Of a stretch of 64,000 nt of DNA, positions 17,232-24,483 are shown piece after piece. The translations under genes were made by a program, and so were the position numbers. The notes under the pieces were generated by a model. It ran no database searches. It saw only the letters and a program-made list of their open reading frames with translations, and was not told the origin of the DNA. Within the stretch, counting starts at the first letter, position 1, and each line of letters opens with the position of its first letter. This DNA is from UKL13-3 sp943369665 (lineage in GTDB: Bacteria; Bacteroidota; Bacteroidia; UKL13-3): positions 74,352 to 138,351 of the forward strand of contig CALRNX020000011.1 in NCBI GenBank assembly GCA_943369665.1, given 5' to 3'.

Positions 17232-18256
17232 GTAGAAGGAAAGAATGGGTAGGCAAAGTAAAAGGTATAAACCTGATGGGGTGGTTTTTACGCAGCCGCT
17301 TTTCCAAAGGATTTATCGGGTTCCTTCAACGCAAACAATTTCCTGGTTACAAGGAAATTTCGTGGTATTCGGTATTCGAGTTTTTTATTCGTTGGGTCGA
17401 TAAGAAAGATCTTCACTTGCGAAGCTCAGCGCTATCGTTCACGTTTTTTTTATCCCTCTTTCCAACAGCCATTTTCTTTTTTACACTCATTGCCTATTTG
17501 CCTCTTAAAAAATCACCCGATGAGATCTTGTTTTTTTTGCAAGGAATTATACCCACCAATGCCTTTAAAATTATCAAGTCAACACTTGTAGATATATTAA
17601 AGCATCAACGAAGCGGCCTACTCTCTGTGGGTTTTGTATTGGCTATTTATTTTAGTACCAATGGTTTTCACTCTTTGATGAATACCCTCAACCGATATGG
17701 AAAGGAAAAAGAAACACGGAGTTTTTGGAAACAAAGGCTCATTGCAATCATTCTTTCGGTAATTGCATGTTTGGGTATTCTGCTTTCGGTGTTTATGGCT
17801 ACAGGGGGAAACTGGCTCATTCATTGGTTGGATAAAATGAAATATTTTCCGAGTAAAATTACCCCAACACTGTTGTTTTTGCTTAATAATGGAATTGTGG
17901 TAATGATCATCCTCACCTTTATATCGTGCATTTATTATGTGGCGCCCAGCAAACACAGTAAATGGAAATTCTTTACACCAGGTTCTGTATTTGCGTGTTC
18001 TGTTACAATTGTAACCACCTACTTGTTTTCCATTTATGTAAACCAGTTTAATGCTTATAACAAAGTGTATGGTTCAATTGGTGCACTAATCGTAGTGATG
18101 CTGCTTATATACATCAATACCTATATTTTGTTGTTGGGCTACGAATTAAACGTAGTAATCGAAAAGGCTGTTGCCGAAATTCGCAAAGGCAAAGTGATCA
18201 AACGCAATACGGTTATTTACCTTAAAAATAAATCTGTAACAGGAGAAGACGAGTAA
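17228..18256 (+). CDS. YihY/BrkB-family inner-membrane protein
   Basis: This 342-residue integral membrane protein has about six transmembrane segments. The YihY/BrkB features visible are LRSSALSFTFFLSLFPTAIFFFT near residues 62-84, the FSTNGFHSLMNTLNR region and a C-terminal GSIGALIVVMLLIYINTYILLLGYELN. Families of this type were once named ribonuclease BN; a membrane role is more likely, but transport activity is unproven. It overlaps the preceding thioesterase gene by four bases. Its stop codon abuts the stop of the convergent DUF2147 gene with no spacer. Confidence 0.88.
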   Translation: MSRRKEWVGKVKGINLMGWFLRSRFSKGFIGFLQRKQFPGYKEISWYSVFEFFIRWVDKKDLHLRSSALSFTFFLSLFPTAIFFFTLIAYLPLKKSPDEILFFLQGIIPTNAFKIIKSTLVDILKHQRSGLLSVGFVLAIYFSTNGFHSLMNTLNRYGKEKETRSFWKQRLIAIILSVIACLGILLSVFMATGGNWLIHWLDKMKYFPSKITPTLLFLLNNGIVVMIILTFISCIYYVAPSKHSKWKFFTPGSVFACSVTIVTTYLFSIYVNQFNAYNKVYGSIGALIVVMLLIYINTYILLLGYELNVVIEKAVAEIRKGKVIKRNTVIYLKNKSVTGEDE

Positions 18257-18703
18257 TTATTCAACTTTTGTCCAAGTGTCAGTTCGTCCAACCATGGATA
18301 TGCCAATATAACCTCTTACTTCTAAAGTATTGGCATTGGTTAGTTCCATTTTGCAACTATATGTCTTACCATTTTTGGGATCATAAATGGTTCCATCTTT
18401 CCACACATTATCAATGGCATCATAAGTAAAGCTTTTCAGTATCAGTAATCCCAAAAGGGGTTTACCCTGAAGTTCTACATTGTGATTATGGATATCTGTT
18501 TTGGGTTTACCACTTTCATTTAACGGAACCCTTAACCATGAAATTTTTCCGTAATAGTAGTTTCCGGTTTTAAAAATAGTGACCTTGCCATCTTTGCTTC
18601 CTGTAAGCCATACGCCAACAATATCGTCTCCTCCCGATTGAATATTTGATATTCCCGATAAACCAGTAAGGAGTATGATTGCAATCATTGTAATAGATTT
18701 CAT
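18257..18703 (-). CDS. exported DUF2147 domain protein
   Basis: This 148-residue protein has an N-terminal signal peptide (MKSITMIAIILLTGLSGISN) and one DUF2147 domain: VGVWLTGSKDGKVTIFKTGNYYYGKISW, then GTIYDPKNGKTYSCKMEL and LEVRGYIGISMVGRTDTW. DUF2147 proteins are small secreted calycin-like beta proteins of unknown function that recur in Bacteroidota and Proteobacteria. The gene ends directly against the end of the YihY gene. Upstream it diverges from the binding-protein-like gene at 18783. Confidence 0.88.
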   Translation of the reverse strand: MKSITMIAIILLTGLSGISNIQSGGDDIVGVWLTGSKDGKVTIFKTGNYYYGKISWLRVPLNESGKPKTDIHNHNVELQGKPLLGLLILKSFTYDAIDNVWKDGTIYDPKNGKTYSCKMELTNANTLEVRGYIGISMVGRTDTWTKVE

Positions 18704-18782
18704 GTGCTTATTATATTTGTTATCGTAAAATAAAACAATTGGTATCGAAATTGCTTTATATTTTTAGAATAATTTCATCAAC

Positions 18783-19652
18783 ATGAAAGTAAGAGTAGGG
18801 GGCGTTCCTGAACATTTTAATTTAGCATGGCATTTGGCCATTGAACAGCATAAGTTTTCGGAAAAAGGAATTGAAATAGCATGGGAGGATATACCTGGAG
18901 GTACAGGAGCCATGTGCAAGGCTTTGCGTGAAGATAAACTGGATATCGCAATTGCTTTAACCGAAGGGGTTGTAAGCGATATAATGAAGGGTAATCCGAG
19001 TAAGATCGTACAGTTCTATGTAAACTCACCACTTACCTGGGGAATATACGTAAGCAGTCAGTCACCCATCAACACTATTGATGAAATGCAGGGCCATCAA
19101 TATGCCATTAGCAGGTATCAATCAGGGTCGCATTTAATGGCTTATGTGAATGCCAATAACCATAACCTTAGCATTAATGAAAGCGATTTTGTGGTTGTAG
19201 GAAGTTTGGATGGAGCAAGAGAAGCATTAAAAAGTAATACGGCACAATTGTTTATGTGGGAAAAATTTACCACAAAACCGTTGGTAGACTCCGGAGAGTT
19301 CAAACAAATAGGAGAGTGTCGCACTCCATGGCCTTGTTTTGTATTGACAGTTCGCAATGAATTTATTGAAAAATATCCTGATACCCTTACCGCTATTTTA
19401 AACATCATTAACTTGTCGTGTTCTGTTTTAAAAAACAATAGTTTGGCTCCCCATATGATCAGTGAGCGTTATCAGCTTAAAGAGGAGGATGCTCAACTAT
19501 GGTTTAAAGAATTGGAGTATGCTTGTCAACCGGAAATTGAAGTAAGTGATATGCAGCATATTTTAGCAGAACTTTATAAACTGAAAATTATTTCTCATAT
19601 GCCGGATGTAACTGAGATTTGCTTTAAAGAAAATCTTGTAACGTTGTGGTAG
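18783..19652 (+). CDS. periplasmic-binding-protein-like protein without signal peptide
   Basis: This 289-residue protein has the type 2 periplasmic binding fold of the SsuA/ThiY/NMT1-like group. Recognisable segments are MKVRVGGVPEHFNLAWHLA, KGIEIAWEDIPGGTGAMCKAL and KLDIAIALTEGVVSDIMKG, which form the ligand cleft in that group. No signal peptide or lipobox is present and no ABC permease or ATPase lies nearby, so the protein is probably cytoplasmic and acts as a ligand-binding or sensor protein rather than as part of an importer. It may belong to the Ca3427-like binding-protein subgroup. A hydroxylase gene follows 15 bases later on the same strand. A TATATTTG box at 18712-18719 could be its -7 promoter element. 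Confidence 0.8.
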   Translation: MKVRVGGVPEHFNLAWHLAIEQHKFSEKGIEIAWEDIPGGTGAMCKALREDKLDIAIALTEGVVSDIMKGNPSKIVQFYVNSPLTWGIYVSSQSPINTIDEMQGHQYAISRYQSGSHLMAYVNANNHNLSINESDFVVVGSLDGAREALKSNTAQLFMWEKFTTKPLVDSGEFKQIGECRTPWPCFVLTVRNEFIEKYPDTLTAILNIINLSCSVLKNNSLAPHMISERYQLKEEDAQLWFKELEYACQPEIEVSDMQHILAELYKLKIISHMPDVTEICFKENLVTLW

Positions 19653-19667
19653 TTAATTTGTGTAACA

Positions 19668-20246
19668 ATGACTAATGTAAAGAAAGTCGGACAAGGAAAA
19701 ATATTTGACCAGAAATGGTTGGAAGTTTTTACAAAAACGAATCCAGTTATTCATGTTATAACCTACGGAGGAGCCTGTGTGTGCTTCTATACATTCAATA
19801 AACTTTCATTGTTGGAGTCCATTGCATTTTTAATGGTAGGAGTTGTAGCCTGGACATTGGTCGAGTACTTAATTCACCGTTTTTTGTTCCATATAAAACC
19901 AAGCAAGTTTCAATATACGATACATGGTGTACATCATGAATACCCAAGAGACAAGGAACGCTTGATGATGCCCCCTTTACCGGGTATATTACTTATTACC
20001 TTTTTTTATGGTTTATGGTGGTTAGTTGTGGGTCCCCAATACGCCCCTATCCTTATGGTCGGGTTTTTAATAGGGTATTTATTATACACTTTTATACATT
20101 ACGTTGTTCATGCTCATAAGCCTGTTAAGCCATTTGTCTTTTTTTGGGCACATCATTTAAAACACCATAATCCGCAATTCGAAAATAAAGCATATGGTGT
20201 ATCAAGCCCTATTTGGGATTGGGTATTTGGTACCATGCCTAAATAA
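19668..20246 (+). CDS. fatty acid hydroxylase / sterol desaturase family protein
   Basis: This 192-residue membrane-bound di-iron hydroxylase has about four transmembrane segments. The histidine clusters that hold the iron pair are complete: H70-x4-H75 (HRFLFH), H86-x2-HH90 (HGVHH), H144-x3-H148-x-H150 (HYVVHAH) and HHLKHH at 162-167. The order and spacing resemble fatty acid 2-hydroxylase (FA2H/Scs7 type), so 2-hydroxylation of fatty acids in sphingolipids or other membrane lipids is a reasonable guess for a Bacteroidota cell. It is probably cotranscribed with the leaderless binding-like protein and ends in a long hairpin. Confidence 0.88.
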   Translation: MTNVKKVGQGKIFDQKWLEVFTKTNPVIHVITYGGACVCFYTFNKLSLLESIAFLMVGVVAWTLVEYLIHRFLFHIKPSKFQYTIHGVHHEYPRDKERLMMPPLPGILLITFFYGLWWLVVGPQYAPILMVGFLIGYLLYTFIHYVVHAHKPVKPFVFFWAHHLKHHNPQFENKAYGVSSPIWDWVFGTMPK

Positions 20247-20285
20247 AAATCCTATACCAATCAATCATTGTTGGTATAGGATTTT
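20246..20285. terminator. 15-base perfect hairpin between convergent genes
   Basis: A perfect 15-base inverted repeat (20246-20260 and 20271-20285, arm AAAATCCTATACCAA) with a 10-base loop begins at the last base of the hydroxylase stop codon. The A-rich and T-rich ends of the stem supply the weak tract for both directions. It fits a bidirectional terminator for the hydroxylase and DUF2911 genes. Confidence 0.8.
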
Positions 20286-20303
20286 AAATGAGTTGAACAA
20301 AAG

Positions 20304-20855
20304 TTACTGAACGATCATTGGTGTTGTCACGATTGTTTGATCCCAACTCCAAACCATATTGACTGTTCCCGAATCACCGGTATTGAATGAAATAACAAAC
20401 TGTTCCGTAATAGGTTCTACGGTAGTAGATGTCACATTTACTTTTAACACTTCCGTTTCTTTGTCGGGTTCGGGTACTCCCCATCTGTCTGATTCAGAGT
20501 TAAAGACAACCTGCCAGGTATCGTTGCCCGGATAAGCATACATACTGTATTTTCCGGCCTTTAATATTTGATCTCCCAGTTTCAGATCTTTGTTGGTTTC
20601 AAACACCGTAGCTTCATTTGCTCCCACACGCCAGTATTTTCCGTAAGGCTGCAACGCCCCTGATGCTTCATCCCCAAAAATCAGACGGCCTTTTTTATAA
20701 GGTTGGCAATAGGTAACAATAATGTCCGTTCCATCCTGGTGATACTCAGCTTTGGCAACAGGGCTGTGGCTTTTGGTATATGAACGAAACCAAGTGAGCA
20801 ATGCAATAATTGCCAGCAAAGCAATTCCAATAATAATGAGCACTTTCTTTTTCAT
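20304..20855 (-). CDS. DUF2911 domain protein, membrane-anchored
   Basis: This 183-residue protein has one N-terminal hydrophobic segment (residues 4-22, probably an uncleaved anchor) and a DUF2911 domain: AKAEYHQDGTDIIVTYCQPYKKGRLIFG, YGKYWRVGANEATVFE, LKAGKYSMYAYPGNDTWQVVFN. This beta-rich domain is widespread in secreted Bacteroidota proteins and has no established function. A direct repeat of about 15 bases (TAGTGTTGTGGTTT) occurs twice just upstream of the start, near 20855-20884. Confidence 0.88.
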   Translation of the reverse strand: MKKKVLIIIGIALLAIIALLTWFRSYTKSHSPVAKAEYHQDGTDIIVTYCQPYKKGRLIFGDEASGALQPYGKYWRVGANEATVFETNKDLKLGDQILKAGKYSMYAYPGNDTWQVVFNSESDRWGVPEPDKETEVLKVNVTSTTVEPITEQFVISFNTGDSGTVNMVWSWDQTIVTTPMIVQ

Positions 20856-20949
20856 AGTGTTGTGGTTTTATAGTGTTGTGGTTTATGGTTAGTGCAATTT
20901 GGTGGTCTAAAACCTTAAAAGCCAAGTCCATTCACCTGTTACTTGCAAG

Positions 20950-21468
20950 TTATAATTTATCCAATAGTTTCAAAACTTTCTTTCCGCGCGAAACAATTGC
21001 AGGTGTTCCCATGGGCATCAGATCTTCCACAAGCATTCTGAGCTCGCTTGCCAGTTCCGGAAACTGCTTGGTAATATGACTCATCACATGTAACGAAAAA
21101 GCTTTGATAGCACCTGGTTCATCTTTGCTGCGGGCAAACGTGTAGCAGATGTCGAACAACTCTCCCCACAATTCTTGGGGAGGCATTTGTTCTGTCCAAA
21201 TACGCAGAATATTTCGTTTCACCGCATCGTGTTGATTGGGTTCTTGTAGTTTTTGCAACAGTTTTTTCTGATATTGTTTTGCCAGCTGAGGTTGCTCCAG
21301 GCAACAGTATGCCAATGGCCAGGCCGCCCGTTGGGTGAGGCGATAGTTGTCGCCTAAAAACAGTGTTATGAGTTCCTTGAATCTGTCTTTATCATCACCG
21401 ATATATTTTACAATGCGCATGGTAAGTGCCTTGCTGTGTTCTCGCGTCAGTTCTTCTTTGATATTCAT
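20950..21468 (-). CDS. helical HEAT-repeat-like protein of unknown function
   Basis: This 172-residue cytoplasmic protein is rich in alpha-helix, with paired helices suggestive of HEAT or ARM repeats: FLGDNYRLTQRAAWPLAYCC, then AVKRNILRIWTEQ and GAIKAFSLHVMSHITKQFPEL. No catalytic motif is seen. Similar short HEAT-like proteins are common in Bacteroidota and are usually annotated as hypothetical. It is transcribed divergently from pepT with a 48-base gap. The function is unknown; a scaffold role would be a guess. Confidence 0.75.
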   Translation of the reverse strand: MNIKEELTREHSKALTMRIVKYIGDDKDRFKELITLFLGDNYRLTQRAAWPLAYCCLEQPQLAKQYQKKLLQKLQEPNQHDAVKRNILRIWTEQMPPQELWGELFDICYTFARSKDEPGAIKAFSLHVMSHITKQFPELASELRMLVEDLMPMGTPAIVSRGKKVLKLLDKL

Positions 21469-21516
21469 TTGTGGTTCGGTAGAAATGATTACTTTCGCAA
21501 ACTAATTTTTTGCAAC

Positions 21517-22773
21517 ATGACTGCCAAACATTCTATTGATAGCGTTTCGTTAACCAATCGTTTTTGTAAATATGTTCAGATCGATACTCAATCGGATCCT
21601 AATTCTCCTACCCAGCCCAGTACTGAAAAGCAAAAGGACCTTGCCAGGGTATTGGTTGAAGAATTGTTGGAATTGGGAATAAGCGATGCTCATTTGGATG
21701 AGTTTGGGTATGTATATGCAACTGTAAAAGGGAATTCAACCAAGAAAGTTCCGGTTATTTGTTTCTGCTCACATATGGATACGTCACCTGATTTTACAGG
21801 CAAGAATGTAAAGCCTGTGATTCATAAGAATTATCAGGGTGGAAATATTGTATTACCTGCCGATCCCAAAGTAGTGTTAAAACCAGAAGAACATCCCGAC
21901 TTAAAAACACAGATCGGGAATGATATTATTACTGCAGATGGTACAACATTATTGGGCGCAGATAATAAATCAGGAGTGGCAGAGATCATGGAAGCCGTTA
22001 GGTATTTAACACAACATCCCGAAGTGATCCATGGCGATATTCGTATTTTGTTTACACCCGATGAGGAAATCGGCAGAGGAGTAGATGCGGTGGATATGAA
22101 AAAGCTTGCAGCCGATTTTGGCTATACAATGGATGGCGAAACGGCTGGTCATTTGGAAGACGAAACCTTTAGTGCTGATGGCGTAGAGATCCATATTGAA
22201 GGTGTTGCCGTTCATCCCGGTTTTGCTAAAAACAAAATGGAGAATGCATTAAAAATTGCAGCTGAAATTGTAGCAGCTTTACCTAAAACGCATTTATCGC
22301 CCGAAACTACCGAAGGCAAAGAACCTTTTATGCATCCAACATCCATTACCGGTAGTTTGGATAAAGCTGAACTAAAATTCATTATCCGTGCATTCAGCAC
22401 TGATGGTCTTGTGGAGGTTGAAAACACGTTAAAACAAATTACCGAAATGGTAATGCACAACTATAAAGGCAGTACCTACACATTTGTGGTAAAAGAACAA
22501 TACCGCAACATGAAAGATGTATTGGATAAACATCCACAGGTGAGTGCTTATGCATTGGAAGCTATCGGCCGAACAGGTTTGACAGCGCAACGCACAAGCA
22601 TCCGCGGAGGAACAGATGGCAGCCGCTTATCATTCATGGGATTGCCTTGTCCGAATATTTTTGCAGGCGAGCATGCATTTCATGGTAAGTACGAATGGGC
22701 AAGTGTGCAGGATATGGTGAAAGCTGCGGAGACCATCGTTCACCTTTGTGAAATCTGGGAAGAGCGCGCTTAG
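21517..22773 (+). CDS. pepT: peptidase T (tripeptide aminopeptidase)
   Basis: This M20-family zinc aminopeptidase of 418 residues removes the N-terminal residue from tripeptides in the cytoplasm. Zinc-site motifs are CSHMDTSPDF (His86, Asp88), LLGADNKSGVAE (Asp149) and TPDEEIGRG (Glu183-Glu184). The later RGGTDGSRLSFMGLPCPN and AGEHAFHGKYEW segments complete the family pattern. The ATG at 21517 was chosen because the protein aligns with the family from MTAKHSIDSV; an open frame extends 27 codons further upstream without conserved sequence. A TTG-N18-TACTTTCG pattern about 30-50 bases upstream is a likely promoter. Confidence 0.94.
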   Translation: MTAKHSIDSVSLTNRFCKYVQIDTQSDPNSPTQPSTEKQKDLARVLVEELLELGISDAHLDEFGYVYATVKGNSTKKVPVICFCSHMDTSPDFTGKNVKPVIHKNYQGGNIVLPADPKVVLKPEEHPDLKTQIGNDIITADGTTLLGADNKSGVAEIMEAVRYLTQHPEVIHGDIRILFTPDEEIGRGVDAVDMKKLAADFGYTMDGETAGHLEDETFSADGVEIHIEGVAVHPGFAKNKMENALKIAAEIVAALPKTHLSPETTEGKEPFMHPTSITGSLDKAELKFIIRAFSTDGLVEVENTLKQITEMVMHNYKGSTYTFVVKEQYRNMKDVLDKHPQVSAYALEAIGRTGLTAQRTSIRGGTDGSRLSFMGLPCPNIFAGEHAFHGKYEWASVQDMVKAAETIVHLCEIWEERA

Positions 22774-23883
22774 TTACAATACAACTTCATAGCTGGTATT
22801 GCGGCCACCACCTTCGGTTTTTCGCAATACTTTTTTATCCATCAGATCCTGCATATCACGTAATGCAGTATCGGATGAAGATTTTGTCATCTTTGCCCAT
22901 TTACTGGTGGTGAGGTTTCCTTCAAACCCATCCAATAGCTTGTTGAGCATGTTTTGTTGGCGGTTATTGAATATTGTTTTAGCATGTGTTTCCCAAAATT
23001 TGCCTTTCCGCAATACGTCATCAAGCGTATCATCTGTCGCTAAGAGGGCAGCCATCAGGCATTGCATAAACCATTTTAACCATTCTGTTACATCCAGTTT
23101 ACCTTGTTGGGTATGTTCCAGCATATCGTAATATTGATTTCGCTGTAAACGTATTTGAGCACTCATGCTGTAAAAACGTTGCGGACTTTCATCTGCCCTG
23201 GCCAACAACATATCTGTAAGTGCACGGGCTATACGACCGTTTCCGTCTTCAAACGGGTGCAGTGTAACAAACCATAAATGAGCGAGTGCTGCTTTGAGCA
23301 CTAGATCAACATCGTGTTTGGTGTTGAACCATTTTAAAAACACCGTCATTTCAGTGTTGAGCAGCTTTGCACCGGGTGCTTCAAAGTGCACGCGTTCTTT
23401 TCCCAATGCCCCCGATACTACTTGCATCGGACCCGTTTCATCTTTACGATAGTTGCCGGTAAGTACTGTAAAATTGCCACTTTTGCCCAATGGAAACAAC
23501 CACTTTTGCCATTGGCATAAGCGCTTTTTTGTAAGAGGCTTATGGTATTGTTGTGTTGCATCCAGCATCATTTCCACTACACCATCTACATTTCGATCCG
23601 AGCGTACAAGACCGCCCACATTTAATCCAAGCTTGCGAGCCAATGATGAACGTACCTGGTCGGAGTGGAGCAGTTCACCTTCTATCTCACTTGTTTTTTG
23701 TACATCCAGTGTAAGTGTTTTAAGCAAAGCCTCCTCGCGAAGTTTAAATCCCATCGCCTGCATTTTGCCCAATATGCTGCCTTGTTTGTAACGCAATTTG
23801 CCGAGCGCTACCTGTATTTCTTCATTGCGCCAGGTAAAGTTGGGCCATTGGGGTTGCTGGTGTATGTATATTATTCTCCGCAT
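22774..23883 (-). CDS. Fic-family AMPylase with inhibitory helix and C-terminal winged helix
   Basis: This 369-residue protein probably transfers AMP or another nucleotide moiety to target proteins. An N-terminal DUF4172-type domain begins IIYIHQQPQWPNFTW. The class II inhibitory motif is TSEIEG ([ST]xxxE[GN], residues 64-69), and the Fic active site is HPFEDGNGRIAR (catalytic His209). The C-terminal region (about 290-369) looks like a winged helix-turn-helix (NLTTSKWAKMTKSSSDTALRDMQDL), so the protein may also bind DNA. The ATG at 23883 fits the family N-terminus; an upstream ATG at 23916 would add 11 unconserved residues. That ATG and the upstream region lie inside an array of palindromes, consistent with autoregulation. 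Its stop abuts the pepT stop. Confidence 0.92.
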   Translation of the reverse strand: MRRIIYIHQQPQWPNFTWRNEEIQVALGKLRYKQGSILGKMQAMGFKLREEALLKTLTLDVQKTSEIEGELLHSDQVRSSLARKLGLNVGGLVRSDRNVDGVVEMMLDATQQYHKPLTKKRLCQWQKWLFPLGKSGNFTVLTGNYRKDETGPMQVVSGALGKERVHFEAPGAKLLNTEMTVFLKWFNTKHDVDLVLKAALAHLWFVTLHPFEDGNGRIARALTDMLLARADESPQRFYSMSAQIRLQRNQYYDMLEHTQQGKLDVTEWLKWFMQCLMAALLATDDTLDDVLRKGKFWETHAKTIFNNRQQNMLNKLLDGFEGNLTTSKWAKMTKSSSDTALRDMQDLMDKKVLRKTEGGGRNTSYEVVL

Positions 23884-23996
23884 AATCTGCGGTAAATATA
23901 CTTTTATATACCGCAAAAGAAAAATTATTCACCGCACAATTTGCGGTGAATAACCGGGGTATTCTCCGCATAAATACTTTTATTGTGCGGTGAATA
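23872..23996. promoter_or_regulatory. array of seven operator-like half-sites at the fic start
   Basis: Seven copies of an 11-base half-site, consensus TATTCACCGCA, lie within 125 bases in alternating orientation: 23872-23882 (+), 23888-23898 (-), 23905-23915 (+), 23926-23936 (+), 23942-23952 (-), 23960-23970 (+) and 23986-23996 (-). The pair at 23925-23953 is a perfect 12-base palindrome with a 5-base spacer. The pair overlapping the fic start codon also has a 5-base spacer, and the distal pair has 15 bases, about one helical turn more. The array covers the fic promoter region and start codon. The likely binder is the winged helix of the Fic protein itself; this is inference. Confidence 0.75.
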
Positions 23997-24080
23997 GGTA
24001 ATGTAATGGTGTAGGTAAGTTTATAACACTAAACTGCGAACCGTGTACCGCAGACTGCCTATACTCAAAGAGAGAGGTCT

Positions 24081-24365
24081 CTATAGCACATCCTGAAATT
24101 CCACCGTTTTCTCAATTACTTTTTTAGCAAAAGGACAAAGTGGAACGATCTTTATATGTTTTTCACGGGCAAAATTCACTGCGGTTTCTACTAATTTTTT
24201 GCCGGCATTTTGTCCGCGCAAAACATCGGCAACTTCCGTATGATCGATGATGATCCTGTCGGTGCCAGCCCACACATAGGTCATTTCGGCTACCCGTTGG
24301 TTTTCGATTTCGATATAAAATGAACCTTTTTGATTGGTTTCCTGGTGTTGTACGGTTAATTCCAT
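24081..24365 (-). CDS. small GNAT-type N-acetyltransferase (Acetyltransf_CG class)
   Basis: This 94-residue protein matches the minimal GNAT family exemplified by YjdJ. Segments are FYIEIENQRVAEMTYVWAGTD, a core strand IIIDHTEVADVLRGQNAGKKLVE containing the acetyl-CoA loop (RGQNAGKKL), and IKIVPLCPFAKKVIEK with the conserved CPFA. Its substrate is unknown. It lies upstream of the fic operator array on the same strand, separated by about 165 bases of intergenic DNA, and diverges from the ABC-F gene. Confidence 0.88.
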   Translation of the reverse strand: MELTVQHQETNQKGSFYIEIENQRVAEMTYVWAGTDRIIIDHTEVADVLRGQNAGKKLVETAVNFAREKHIKIVPLCPFAKKVIEKTVEFQDVL

Positions 24366-24483
24366 TGTGAAGGAGTTTGGTGTTTGTTGTTAAGTCGTTG
24401 CTAAGCTACGCAAAACAAACTTAAACTAAAATTTCTATGAGCCATGAAGGGGAAGCTATGAACTAAACCGTACATTCGCGCCC

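Noticed and set aside
23872..23996. CRISPR array
   Set aside because: The half-sites are only 11 bases, alternate in orientation and have irregular spacing; no cas genes are present.
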